From a virus: a stretch of 64,000 nt of DNA. Under the pieces are notes generated by a model. That model had not been told where the DNA came from and ran no database searches. It saw nothing but the letters and a program-made list of their open reading frames with translations. The position numbers and the translations under genes are program-made. Numbering within the stretch: the first letter of the stretch is position 1; every line of letters starts with the position of its first letter. Of the stretch, positions 17,923-25,906 are shown one piece after another. The DNA lies in IMG/VR virus record IMGVR_UViG_3300022864_000001, positions 52,029-116,028 of that record; one strand, given 5' to 3'.

Positions 17923-18568
17923 GGAACATCTCCTCTCGGTGCTCAGACCGCCAGAACATATCAGGCGCAAGCCCGGGCCACAAGTTGGCAGGAATAATCC
18001 CACACTTCATGTCCATCTTCCATAAGCAGTAGGGAAAACTGAGTTGGTCTCTGAGCGTGTAGTGTAGCATCTCGGTCCACCACGCCTCGTTGAAAGTTGC
18101 TATAGTATCGGTGTTGCGGCGGACAAGTACTCCAGTAGCAAACATTGGCCCTGCGTACCCCTCTTTCAAATAGGCGGCAAGCTGTCCATAGACTGCATCG
18201 ATGCTGCCACGCCCCGCAGTCACTATTGCCTTAGCTTCCTCGCGAATATCTTTATGCCACGGATGTTTGAACGCTGCCATGTCATGTCCGTCCAAGAAGC
18301 ACGCTACCTCGTCGGGCAATACCTTTAGCCCTATGTCGCCGTCGTGCCAAATAGTTGTGTCGGTATTGGGGAACCATCTGTGGGGCAATGCCTTGTACAT
18401 GCGCGCCTCGCGTCGCGGGTCTTTATGCTTTCTCTCTACAATGCGTATGTCCCAACCACGGGAGTTTACGTTAGCATCAGTGAAACAGACGTGGTGAGCA
18501 TGGGCTGTTTTGTTGGGGATGAGAAAGTCGTAATTGCCGAATATGGCTGTATATACGACGGTCTTCAC
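17912..18568 (-). CDS. DUF616-type glycosyltransferase
   Basis: 218 residues. It starts MKTVVYTAIFGNYD and continues with CFTDANVNSRGWDIRIVE, RREARMYKALPHRWFP and TTIWHDGDIGLK, which is the DUF616/TOD1-MUCI70 consensus, with the WHDGD acidic motif as likely metal/donor site. These proteins are GT-A-like transferases. It is coupled to both neighbours by short overlaps (ATGA at its 5' end). Confidence 0.82.
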   Translation of the reverse strand: MKTVVYTAIFGNYDFLIPNKTAHAHHVCFTDANVNSRGWDIRIVERKHKDPRREARMYKALPHRWFPNTDTTIWHDGDIGLKVLPDEVACFLDGHDMAAFKHPWHKDIREEAKAIVTAGRGSIDAVYGQLAAYLKEGYAGPMFATGVLVRRNTDTIATFNEAWWTEMLHYTLRDQLSFPYCLWKMDMKCGIIPANLWPGLAPDMFWRSEHREEMFRAK

Positions 18569-19152
18569 AGCATCCCCTCTAGCACCTTGAACCTCAACGT
18601 CGCGCTATCTTGCAGCTTCCAATCGCTTATCGTTGCCCCCACCGCATGCTCGACAAATACGTGTTGCGCCAGAACGCTTCGCCATCCCTTCTTGTATGCC
18701 TGAAGAGTAAGCCAATTGTCTGAACCGTAATGGACAAAGTCGGGGTCAAGCAGCCCCACATCGGCGAAGACTTCGCTCTTTATGAGCGTACAGAAGAAAG
18801 ACAATAGAAATACGCGCCTGTGACCAAACGGCATCCCCGGCCAGCCAGAAGATTGTATCTCACCCCGACACCTGCCACTAGGCCCAGCGAAGCCGTATTC
18901 AGGCTTGCTATCTATGGCCTCCCTGAGCAGTACAAGCCAGTTGTCCGTTATTGGAACAGCGTCGTCGTTGAGCAAACACACATAATCGGTATCAAGCCGA
19001 CGCAGCCCCTTATTGACAGTCTTGGTAAATCCATCCCCGTCTACATCATGGACAATATCTAGCTTGGCCTCACACCCAGCATTGGCTAAGGCAGCCCGCC
19101 CAGTTGCTGCTGCAACATCAGGGCGCAACGTGGGGATGATGATGGTTATCAT
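18565..19152 (-). CDS. GT2-family glycosyltransferase
   Basis: 195 residues, MITIIIPTLRP at the N-terminus, then TVNKGLRRLDTDYVCLLNDDAVP (DXD-type NDDA) near residue 65 and a GLLDPDFVHYGSDNW acceptor-side motif, all typical of inverting GT-A family 2 transferases. No membrane segment, so it works in the cytoplasm. The ATG overlaps the upstream TGA. Confidence 0.88.
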   Translation of the reverse strand: MITIIIPTLRPDVAAATGRAALANAGCEAKLDIVHDVDGDGFTKTVNKGLRRLDTDYVCLLNDDAVPITDNWLVLLREAIDSKPEYGFAGPSGRCRGEIQSSGWPGMPFGHRRVFLLSFFCTLIKSEVFADVGLLDPDFVHYGSDNWLTLQAYKKGWRSVLAQHVFVEHAVGATISDWKLQDSATLRFKVLEGML

Positions 19153-19727
19153 TTCCTTACGTACCATACTGTATCAGGCAAAAACCATACGTCTTCAAGC
19201 AATTCGTCTACCGCCCGTATTACGCCAAGATACTGTGGCTCGTAGTCATGGCCCGCCAAGATGCCTCCCGTCCGTACAATGGGCAACCACGCCCTAATGT
19301 CGTCCTTTACTGACCGATACGAGTGATTGCCATCAATATACACCAAATCAAGCGATTCTGGCTCAAATAACTTCGCCGCCCATACTGACGGCAGCCGCCA
19401 TACGTGAACTATTTCGGGGTATTGTGCTCCAAACCGCAACGCGTGTTGAAAATCGCCCTCCCAATCAATAACATGCCCTATCTCACAACCAACGCGGTCC
19501 TCGCCCACAGCGCCCTCAACCGCATATGACCGCCATGGGTCAATAAGATGGTAAGCATCGAGTTGCTCCGCGCACGTAGACAATACCATTTCTGAACTAT
19601 AGCACTTGTGTACACCCACTTCGGCTACGGTTCGGCACTTACCGACTCGTATGAGGCCCACGAGTGACTGCGTATGCATTCCAGGTACGCGGTAGCGCTG
19701 GGCAGCTGCTTTCCGCCTATCGCTCAC
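19149..19727 (-). CDS. Class I SAM methyltransferase (Methyltransf_24-like)
   Basis: About 192 residues from GTG 19727 (GTGA overlap with the upstream TGA; GTG 19730 is an alternative). SAM loop region VAEVGVHKCYSSEMV, then YHLIDPWRSY, LVYIDGNHSYRSVKDDI and GGILAGHDYEP, matching cephalosporin-hydroxylase/macrocin-O-methyltransferase-like enzymes. Probably methylates a sugar made by neighbouring transferases. Confidence 0.82.
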   Translation of the reverse strand: MSDRRKAAAQRYRVPGMHTQSLVGLIRVGKCRTVAEVGVHKCYSSEMVLSTCAEQLDAYHLIDPWRSYAVEGAVGEDRVGCEIGHVIDWEGDFQHALRFGAQYPEIVHVWRLPSVWAAKLFEPESLDLVYIDGNHSYRSVKDDIRAWLPIVRTGGILAGHDYEPQYLGVIRAVDELLEDVWFLPDTVWYVRK

Positions 19728-19969
19728 CACTCAATATCCTCGCTTATCGTGCGTTCTTCTTCCCACCAAAACAGCGCCCGGTGGGCGTCTCGGACATGGC
19801 CCGCCGCGACATCTACCGCATCGAGGAATGGATTGTCTTCGTCGCGACCCTGATTATCCTGCCACGCCTCAATATCACCCAAGAGGGTGAAGAGTTCGTC
19901 TTGCCAACGACCAGCGCGGCGCTCTGCATTAAGGGGCACTCGCATCGTCCACAACCCCAATGAACTCAT
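19724..19969 (-). CDS. Hypothetical acidic protein
   Basis: 81 residues, or 73 if started at the internal ATG (MRVPLNAE). Helical, Trp/Asp/Glu-rich (RALFWWEEERTISEDIEW). Its ends overlap both neighbouring genes. Unknown function. Confidence 0.5.
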   Translation of the reverse strand: MSSLGLWTMRVPLNAERRAGRWQDELFTLLGDIEAWQDNQGRDEDNPFLDAVDVAAGHVRDAHRALFWWEEERTISEDIEW

Positions 19970-20237
19970 CTAAAAACCCGCGCATCTCCTGCGCCTTATC
20001 CTTGCTAATGAGAACACAGTCCCAATGTCCATATTTACAACGATAACCGAACACGTAACGTATGGCCGTCCATAAACGACGGAAGATATTCTCCCACGTT
20101 ATCAAATGCGGTTCCATGTACAACTCGTCTTCATCACCGCCATAACCGGGCCAATAGGTCAGGATAAACTGGTGTTCTGGCGAACCGCAACTGCAACTGA
20201 TTAGTTTTTCGCGCGGGCTTCCATCTCGTCGAGCCAT
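19929..20237 (-). CDS. Hypothetical protein with CxC motif
   Basis: 102 residues with SCSCGSPEHQFIL near the N-terminus and CKYGHWDCV later, suggesting a small metal site. The ATG lies inside the end of the upstream gene with AAAGGA at good spacing. The C-terminus (AQEMRGFLDEFIGVV) resembles small phage accessory proteins. Function unknown. Confidence 0.6.
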   Translation of the reverse strand: MARRDGSPREKLISCSCGSPEHQFILTYWPGYGGDEDELYMEPHLITWENIFRRLWTAIRYVFGYRCKYGHWDCVLISKDKAQEMRGFLDEFIGVVDDASAP

Positions 20238-20473
20238 TGGTAGAATCCTTTCGCAGACATGTCGCGCTTGCTTGGATCGTCATGCCCATCGCACGCTAGG
20301 AAGATTGCCCAAACTGCCCCATTCAATGTCCCTGAAAGGTCGTACAGGTCTTCGCTGAACTTGAAGGCGCCAACAATGTTCTCGGCATGCCTTTCGGCCC
20401 ACTTCTGGAACTCGGCGGCGAGCGGGGCCATTTCTTCTGAAGGGCTTTCTTTGCCCCCAATAGGGTTAGCCAT
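20201..20473 (-). CDS. Hypothetical helical protein
   Basis: 90 residues from MANPIGG, start fixed by a TGATG overlap with the glycosyltransferase upstream and GGAGAA 6 nt ahead. Helix-rich (EFQKWAERHAENIVGAFKF; FYQWLDEMEARAKN). No family recognised. Confidence 0.6.
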   Translation of the reverse strand: MANPIGGKESPSEEMAPLAAEFQKWAERHAENIVGAFKFSEDLYDLSGTLNGAVWAIFLACDGHDDPSKRDMSAKGFYQWLDEMEARAKN

Positions 20474-21258
20474 CACATATTCTCCTTTACAATTTCCCAA
20501 AATCGCCCTGCGCTGTTCTCCAGGGCAGCAGGGTCATTCTCTAAATACCATTGCGACCCGATTAAGCCATTCAAGATTAACTCACATCCTGCGGCATCGG
20601 CCTCCACCACGGTTCTTCCAAAGCCATCAAGTACACGTGGCAGATACAGGAACTTCTCATAACCCGCCATTAGCTTAGGAACATCATCGTACCCAACGGG
20701 CCCGCGATACCACACATACTGTTCTTGACTCGGTATCGCCGTACCAGCACCATAGAAGTGGACAATCTCTTTGTGCGCCCTGGCCCAATGTACAGCCTCT
20801 AGAGTGCCCTTGTGCCGGTGCATTGCCCCAATCCAGATAATCCCTTCTCGCCTAGTGCTCCGTCTAGCAGCTTCTCTGAACCGCCCCAAGTCTACTGGCG
20901 GCGGGACGACTTCTGTTGGCACGTTTACAGGATACATGAAGTAAGACCCGTGAACCGGACTGTTGAAAATAACAACTTTGCTGTTGCCAAGAAACCACTC
21001 GCGTAGTTCGTCGTCACCTTCTGGCCACTGATCCCTTACCGATTTCACGACAGGTCTTTGTACAAAGCATTCGATGGCCGACGCATCGTATTCAGTCACA
21101 TTCAGGGCAACGTAGGCGCCTACATCTGCCGCAATATCGTTTGGCGGGCAGGGAACAATTTCTGCCCAAGCAGGAGCCGCGGCAACAAGGGCGTCGCCAG
21201 AAAGCTCAGCGCCGCCGCGGAAACCAACTACCCCGTCCGCTACCCATCCTATGCGCAT
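20473..21258 (-). CDS. GT4-type glycosyltransferase, short form
   Basis: 261 residues with MRIGWVADGVVGFRGGAEL at the N-terminus (glycine-rich acceptor loop), a hinge-side VVPPPVDLGRF, IIWIGAMHRHKG and FLYLPRVLDGFGRTVVEADA, where the final Glu is the conserved donor-binding residue of GT4. Shorter than typical ~350-residue GT4 enzymes. It begins the glycan cassette in the direction of transcription. Confidence 0.83.
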   Translation of the reverse strand: MRIGWVADGVVGFRGGAELSGDALVAAAPAWAEIVPCPPNDIAADVGAYVALNVTEYDASAIECFVQRPVVKSVRDQWPEGDDELREWFLGNSKVVIFNSPVHGSYFMYPVNVPTEVVPPPVDLGRFREAARRSTRREGIIWIGAMHRHKGTLEAVHWARAHKEIVHFYGAGTAIPSQEQYVWYRGPVGYDDVPKLMAGYEKFLYLPRVLDGFGRTVVEADAAGCELILNGLIGSQWYLENDPAALENSAGRFWEIVKENM

Positions 21259-21605
21259 GTTTGCCCAAACCGAGCTTCTGGAATATCAAGTTTCAGCAAG
21301 TCTGTTGAACCATATCGGTCAATGTGTATCTGTACAATGTTGTCGCGCTCAGCACGAATCACAATGTGCGAATCCCGGTAAGTGGCGATGCCAAGACTCT
21401 CTAGCTGGTTAAATAGCTCCTCGCGACTAATGCCTATTATGGCCGTCGTGCCAATATGGTCAACGCGTATCCGCACAATTTCTTCGTTGATGCTAAGGGA
21501 AATCTCTACACACCGTGTCTCGTAGGGAACAATGCCCCTTCCCCACAACCAATAGATGAACTCCTGGCCCAATATGGGGTCTGCGCGCGTGTCTGTTTCA
21601 GCCAT
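21249..21605 (-). CDS. Hypothetical protein, possible tail-region accessory
   Basis: 118 residues, beta-rich with two similar halves (EEIVRIRVDHIGTTAI and RDNIVQIHIDRYGSTDL), suggesting an internal duplication. It lies between the tail terminator region and the glycan cassette and overlaps the first glycosyltransferase by 10 nt. Unknown function. Confidence 0.55.
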   Translation of the reverse strand: MAETDTRADPILGQEFIYWLWGRGIVPYETRCVEISLSINEEIVRIRVDHIGTTAIIGISREELFNQLESLGIATYRDSHIVIRAERDNIVQIHIDRYGSTDLLKLDIPEARFGQTCA

Positions 21606-21626
21606 CTAGTGACTCTCCCTACAATC

Positions 21627-21863
21627 TCAACTTCTCAACCTATGACTATTTGATTCATGAGACCTCGCCCACCTCGTTACAGCGGCAACACGGCCGTCAT
21701 TCTCTTGTTGTTCAGGATGCTCTTGAGCCTCGTACTCAGCATCGTCAACGGCATCATCAATAGCATCGCGTTCTGCGTCGCTAACTTCTAGTTCTTCGTC
21801 TGTGACTTTGGCCCATGCCTTGTTGCCCTGGCGGGGCCCAAACCCGTAAGTGCCTGGTGTCAT
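21627..21863 (-). CDS. Hypothetical acidic protein
   Basis: 78 residues, MTPGTYGFGP start fixed by ATGA overlap with the tail terminator gene. The middle is strongly acidic (DDAVDDAEYEAQEHPEQQE). Possibly a virion-associated linker; no family recognised. Confidence 0.55.
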   Translation of the reverse strand: MTPGTYGFGPRQGNKAWAKVTDEELEVSDAERDAIDDAVDDAEYEAQEHPEQQENDGRVAAVTRWARSHESNSHRLRS

Positions 21864-22282
21864 GTTATGACGCTCTCCGCCCAAATTACATTAAATGCCG
21901 CCCACGCGTACGGCCACCCAAATTCTTTCTCATACATTATCGCAGGCCCGCCCACCAGGAAGGCTTGCATAATTCTCCTCGTCGTGGATACTGATTGCAG
22001 CCCTGCCCTATGTAATGCGTTGAATAGTTTTCTATAAATTTGCCAAGCCGCGAGGGGCGTTGAGCCATATGCGTATATATCATTACGCTCCGTATATACC
22101 GGAACGCTAATCTCTGCAATCGCGCTGCTAGGGATGAGTAGTACGGCATCCCGCGGCATACTGGAAAACTCATCGTCAGGCAATTTTGCTGCCCAGATAC
22201 GATTTGACACAGCAGTCGCCAATGTAGAATCGCTTAGCAAAAATGTACGCAATAACGCAGGCGTGTTAATGAGATCGGTCAT
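21860..22282 (-). CDS. Tail terminator/completion protein (DUF3168-like)
   Basis: 140 residues with INTPALLRTFLLSDSTLATAVSNRIW at the N-terminus and a strand-rich second half including a TTRRIMQAFLVGGP segment, the usual look of tail terminator proteins next to HK97 gp10. Coupled to gp10 by ATGA. It should cap the tail tube and form the tail-side interface of the neck. Confidence 0.72.
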   Translation of the reverse strand: MTDLINTPALLRTFLLSDSTLATAVSNRIWAAKLPDDEFSSMPRDAVLLIPSSAIAEISVPVYTERNDIYAYGSTPLAAWQIYRKLFNALHRAGLQSVSTTRRIMQAFLVGGPAIMYEKEFGWPYAWAAFNVIWAESVIT

Positions 22283-22728
22283 TTGGCTAACTTGCCCGCG
22301 AGCACATGGTAAAGTCTCTTGGCAACATTACTGAACCCTTGCACGGCTGCTTGACTCGACGGATAGAGCCACGGGTAAATATATCGATTTCCTTTGTGGC
22401 TCTGCCACCCCAGTTCGAGATCGACGTCGTAGGTTTGTCCGCCAGGCAACTTACTGAATACAGCAGCCTCAGCCAGGTGCTCAGTATCACGTATTACAGC
22501 CATCCCGATAGCGTCCCGCAATTGGCCTGTGTCCACATTCGGGAGAAAGCCCGGCCAGGTTTTGTGCGGATGTGGGCCTGGGCCTACCCCCGGCGAGACA
22601 TTGTGCTTGGCTTGTGTTTGGACGGCTTTAGCAAGCTCTGTGACTACAGCTCGGGCGTACTTACGGCCCCCAAGCTTTAACTCCGCGGTATTTAATTGCA
22701 CCGTAACGCTGCCAGCGATTCTTGTCAT
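22279..22728 (-). CDS. HK97 gp10-like neck protein
   Basis: 149 residues. It has the typical features: an early helix (ARAVVTELAKAVQTQAKHNV), PHPHKTWPGFLPNVDTGQLRDAIG with the conserved DTGxLR motif, and HKGNRYIYPWLYPSSQAAV near the end. It joins head and tail. ATG with AAGGTAG. Its own promoter lies 26 nt upstream. Confidence 0.82.
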   Translation of the reverse strand: MTRIAGSVTVQLNTAELKLGGRKYARAVVTELAKAVQTQAKHNVSPGVGPGPHPHKTWPGFLPNVDTGQLRDAIGMAVIRDTEHLAEAAVFSKLPGGQTYDVDLELGWQSHKGNRYIYPWLYPSSQAAVQGFSNVAKRLYHVLAGKLAK

Positions 22729-22753
22729 GGATTATCTACCTTGCCCACGATAC

Positions 22754-22782
22754 ATTTTACCACAGAAGCGATAACTTGTCAA
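22754..22782 (-). promoter_or_regulatory. Leftward promoter for the neck genes
   Basis: On the minus strand: TTGACA, 17-bp spacer, TAAAAT. The spacer ends in cttctgtgg, shared with the promoter at 44146. It stands back to back with the rightward promoter at 22824, 42 bp apart. Confidence 0.72.
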
Positions 22783-22823
22783 GTGGGAGATACGAGATGT
22801 TTTGCACGCTTGTACTCTGCGAT

Positions 22824-22852
22824 TTGACAAAATATCGATTATGGTGTATACT
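22824..22852 (+). promoter_or_regulatory. Promoter of the HTH/GIY-YIG cassette
   Basis: TTGACA, 17-bp spacer, TATACT. A start site at the normal distance would be at about 22859-22860, only 2-3 nt before the ATG at 22862, and no ribosome site is visible, so the transcript is probably leaderless. Confidence 0.78.
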
Positions 22853-22861
22853 ACCAGCACT

Positions 22862-23071
22862 ATGAATAAACAAACAAACCTCGTTACGACTGCGCAAGCT
22901 GCTACCCAACTGGGCCTCACCTACTATCGCGTGATACAATTCATCCACGGTAGTCGTCTCCCCGCCGTGAAGCTGGGACGAGACTGGCTCATCCAACAGA
23001 AAGACCTCGATAAGTTTGCGGCTATCCCCCGTAAGACGGGAAGGCCGAGAAAGGCGAAAAATGATGGCTAA
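22862..23071 (+). CDS. Excisionase/MerR-type helix-turn-helix protein
   Basis: 69 residues: LVTTAQAATQLGLTYYRVIQ is the HTH of the HTH_17/excisionase family, followed by the wing (SRLPAVKLGRDWLIQQKDLD) and a basic AT-hook-like tail (RKTGRPRKAK). Probably represses or tunes its own promoter and hence the GIY-YIG gene with which it overlaps. Expected to be translated from a leaderless message. Confidence 0.85.
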   Translation: MNKQTNLVTTAQAATQLGLTYYRVIQFIHGSRLPAVKLGRDWLIQQKDLDKFAAIPRKTGRPRKAKNDG

Positions 23072-23993
23072 CAAGCGTCGCCGCCGCCCTATTGTCTGTG
23101 GTGTCTACGAGATAAGAAATCTAACCACACAAAAACGATATGTTGGAAGTTCAAAGAATATTTTCCGTCGTTGGCAAGACCACAAATCTAGATTGGTTCG
23201 TGGTTTCCATCACTCGAAATACTTGCAGCGCGCCTGGTACAAACATGGGGCAGCAGATTTTGTACTCTCCATTCTAGAACTGGTTGATAGCGAGACCCAC
23301 CTAATAGGGCGAGAACAATATTGGATGGACACCCTGCAATCCTTTGAGCGCGACAAGGGCTACAATGCTGACCCCATTGCTGGCAGCGAGCAGGGCATTA
23401 CTGCCAAGGCCATTGGTTCCAATCACGGCCTGACAACGTTGACTGAGGCACAGGTAGCGATTATTAAACAGCGCCTTGCCCTTGGTGACACCCTGAATAT
23501 GATTGCTAAGGATTATGGCGTTTGTTTTCAAACCATTAGCAATATCAAGCGCGGGCTTGTATGGCTACATGTGCCCAATCCCATACTAAGCGATGCCCAG
23601 AGACAAGAAGCAACAAGCCGCCACAAAAGACTGCGCAGTCTTCTAAGCCCCAAGACCAAGCTCGCCGAAGAAGACGTTATCGAAATTCGGCAACGCGCTG
23701 CCGCAGGCGAAACAGGCGTTTCCATCGCTAAAGACTACCCCGTTGGCTTTGGAGCAATTTGCGCCGCTATCAGCGGCAAGACTTGGAAGTCCACGCCAGG
23801 GCCCATCATACCTGATAGGAAGCGCGGCGAGGGTTCATCCTATGCCAAACTTACCGCTAAGGCTGTCTGCGAAATTAGATGCAGGCTAAAGAATGGCGAA
23901 TCCGCGGGGTCCATTGCCAAAGATTATCCGGTAACAAAGTCCGCTATCGGACGCATAAAACTAGGACAAACATGGAGACGCCTTATCTGTTAG
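23061..23993 (+). CDS. GIY-YIG homing endonuclease with three HTH-type repeats
   Basis: 310 residues. GIY-YIG core at residues 14-29 (GVYEIRN...KRYVGSS), with the catalytic-helix Arg in FRRWQDH and a Glu in LIGREQYWMD. The rest consists of three ~55-65-residue modules with the same signature: (T/A)xxxVxxIxxRxxxGxxxxxIAKDYxV...I...KxGxxW, each a helix-turn-helix unit for site recognition. Start ATGATGGC overlaps the end of the HTH gene with GAAAGG upstream. It ends 4 nt inside the convergent head-closure gene. Confidence 0.88.
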   Translation: MMANKRRRRPIVCGVYEIRNLTTQKRYVGSSKNIFRRWQDHKSRLVRGFHHSKYLQRAWYKHGAADFVLSILELVDSETHLIGREQYWMDTLQSFERDKGYNADPIAGSEQGITAKAIGSNHGLTTLTEAQVAIIKQRLALGDTLNMIAKDYGVCFQTISNIKRGLVWLHVPNPILSDAQRQEATSRHKRLRSLLSPKTKLAEEDVIEIRQRAAAGETGVSIAKDYPVGFGAICAAISGKTWKSTPGPIIPDRKRGEGSSYAKLTAKAVCEIRCRLKNGESAGSIAKDYPVTKSAIGRIKLGQTWRRLIC

Positions 23994-24388
23994 GGCACGG
24001 CCCTGTTGCAATAAACTTCAAGGTGCGAATCTGATCTCGCGCCAGTTCTTACAGCGACTAGCTCCGCGTTCAGGGTTAGCGCGCCATACGGTGAACTGCT
24101 AAATACAAGCCGGGCTTGTTCGCCGAACGTTGGCGCACCCGAGGAGTATGTGTCGCTATCCAGAGCTATGAACACCTGAAATTCTGCGGCCACCATCTCA
24201 CCCCTCGTGGGCGAAAAAACCTCCCACGGGCGGCCTGCTTCAAGGGTCCTAAGTCTACACTTTACGTCTGCCACCAGAGTGCCCCAAACTTTTACCGGCT
24301 GTCCAAAGTCGTCGTCAGCAACGGTCGTCCACGTCTCTATCGTACACTTGTGCGGCAGAATGGCCTTAAACCAACGACTTGTGCCCAT
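23990..24388 (-). CDS. Head closure / head-tail joining protein
   Basis: 132 residues, small beta-barrel type: HKCTIETWTTVADDDFGQPV, CRLRTLEAGRP, then ARLVFSSSPYGALTLNAELVAV. Size and position between the gp6-like adaptor and gp10 fit phage head-closure proteins (H-T join/DUF3599 class). Start codon shares its first base with the upstream stop. Confidence 0.72.
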   Translation of the reverse strand: MGTSRWFKAILPHKCTIETWTTVADDDFGQPVKVWGTLVADVKCRLRTLEAGRPWEVFSPTRGEMVAAEFQVFIALDSDTYSSGAPTFGEQARLVFSSSPYGALTLNAELVAVRTGARSDSHLEVYCNRAVP

Positions 24389-25239
24389 CAGAACCTATTC
24401 CAATAACTGCGGTATTTGTATTCCTCAATGATGAGGCCCACATCGTATGGGGCGGCCTCGCGTATGTCACGGCTGAGGAAAAATCCCATCGCTTGCTCAA
24501 AATCACCCTGCCTGACACGCGACACGCCTATTGTTTCCGCGTAATTGAGCAGAAAAACAACCCACCCGTTAGCCGCCCTCGTGATAGGCCCTTCCACGAG
24601 CCAGATACTAATCGCGTCGCCGTTGGCGTGAGCGGCAGCGGTCGTGCCGTTGATCCCCCGCGTGACAGTTAGCACTTCAGTAGTGGTATCTCGGTCCGTG
24701 ATGAGCATCTGCTCGTCGTTGACCTTGATTGTTTGGCGTGTAGCAAAGACGGCAGCATCGACTACGGTAACACTAGTCACGGCAGCGGTAATACCACCAA
24801 CGTCCTGTACCGTATCGCCGCTATCGGGCCAGGAGTTGCTATAGTCGGTGGAATAGCCCCATTTGCCTGCCAACGACAATGCCCTTTGCAGCGAACCTGA
24901 CCACTGGAACAGCGTGCCCGTATCGGTGCGGATATGCAGGCGTCGGTACGGAGGGCCGTTGAGTGGGTAAGTATAGAAATCCGTGCCATCGACAAGCACA
25001 TCGTCGTCCCCATTGGTGAACGTCGTGACAGCCAAGAGGTCGCGGTCTAGAATAAGTCTCCAATGGTCCTGAAAGTCGTAGTATCTGGTGCTAGACAGCT
25101 CATAGAAGAACCTATGCGTAAGAGCGTCTATCTCGCGGCTTACGACGGGTATGAGAGCCGAGATCGCCGAGTCGTCGTCTGTCCCAGATATGCCTGCGTA
25201 TAATTTTGCAGAGGCCAACGTGGTGTAGTCACTAAACAT
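24388..25239 (-). CDS. Head-tail adaptor (gp6-like) with inserted domain
   Basis: 283 residues. The N-terminal 110 residues have the connector features (YTTLASAKLYAGISGTDDDSA, IPVVSREIDALTHRFFY). The C-terminus has the closing helices (TRAANGWVVFLLNYAETIG, EEYKYRSYWNRF). Between them is a beta-rich stretch (TVVDAAVFATRQTIKVNDE, RGINGTTAAAHANGDAI) common in larger connectors. It lies next after the capsid-side decoration genes. Confidence 0.75.
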   Translation of the reverse strand: MFSDYTTLASAKLYAGISGTDDDSAISALIPVVSREIDALTHRFFYELSSTRYYDFQDHWRLILDRDLLAVTTFTNGDDDVLVDGTDFYTYPLNGPPYRRLHIRTDTGTLFQWSGSLQRALSLAGKWGYSTDYSNSWPDSGDTVQDVGGITAAVTSVTVVDAAVFATRQTIKVNDEQMLITDRDTTTEVLTVTRGINGTTAAAHANGDAISIWLVEGPITRAANGWVVFLLNYAETIGVSRVRQGDFEQAMGFFLSRDIREAAPYDVGLIIEEYKYRSYWNRF

Positions 25240-25248
25240 AGTCTATCC

Positions 25249-25728
25249 TCAGTCGTCGGGTTTGCCATCCAGAGACGCCAGCGCCGTGTCTTCCAGGGCC
25301 TCTTGGGCCGCTTCGTCAGCAATCTCTTGTAATGCCACTACGAACCGATTGTCCACAGCCGCTTGCACGTCAGCTTTAGTAATACGTTCGTTGCGTCCCG
25401 TGCCCGTAACTTGACGCAAATCTATCGAGAATTCTCCTGCGAGCTTTCTTGCCGCCGCGGTGGCTTCTGGTTCGTCGGGTTCAGGAATGACAGGGACTTC
25501 TGTATCCAACGTTACAAAGCCCTTCTCGACCAAGCCGCGAGCATACCGGCCACCAGCTACAATAACAATTTCGTCAGGCTCGACCCAACCTATAGCTTTG
25601 TGGTCAGGCCCGGCCAGGACACTCCTGACGAGTACCCTCACTCTTACGCCGCGTGTTTCTTGCTTCTTCGGTTTCGCTAGGGCGTTGATTCCGTCTACCC
25701 ACTGCTGGGGTGTCATTCTCTTGGGCAT
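25249..25728 (-). CDS. Small head protein with E3-binding-like domain
   Basis: 159 residues. The N-terminal half has a strand-rich module ending in GGRYARGLVEKGFVTLD, common in small phage head proteins. Residues ~98-130 read ARKLAGEFSIDLRQVTGTG then RITKADVQAAV, a near-textbook peripheral-subunit-binding (E3-binding, PF02817-like) motif with conserved GTG and RITKxDV. In dehydrogenase complexes that fold binds E3; in phages similar modules occur in virion proteins. Role here unknown, possibly protein docking on the head. Confidence 0.7.
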   Translation of the reverse strand: MPKRMTPQQWVDGINALAKPKKQETRGVRVRVLVRSVLAGPDHKAIGWVEPDEIVIVAGGRYARGLVEKGFVTLDTEVPVIPEPDEPEATAAARKLAGEFSIDLRQVTGTGRNERITKADVQAAVDNRFVVALQEIADEAAQEALEDTALASLDGKPDD

Positions 25729-25805
25729 CTAGTGTCTCCTCTTGGCCATTGTGCGTTTTGTTATCAAAAGCGTCACATTCAGTGTCTCACGTAAGGGGTT
25801 GATTG

Positions 25806-25846
25806 TGTGTGCAATATGTTGCCGAAAACGGCACGCCTTGCACACA
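25806..25846. terminator. Two-tier hairpin in the 178-nt gap after the decoration gene
   Basis: Outer arms TGTGTGCAA and TTGCACACA (9 of 9 paired) enclose an inner TGCCG-AAAA-CGGCA hairpin. It lies between two leftward genes with no promoter motif I trust. No U-run follows on either strand, so terminator is only one option; a processing or regulatory stem is another. Confidence 0.5.
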
Positions 25847-25906
25847 TTGTCAACAAATCAATCCTGGTTGTTTGCAGATGCTTACCCAACAGGCAACATC
25901 CTGCAC

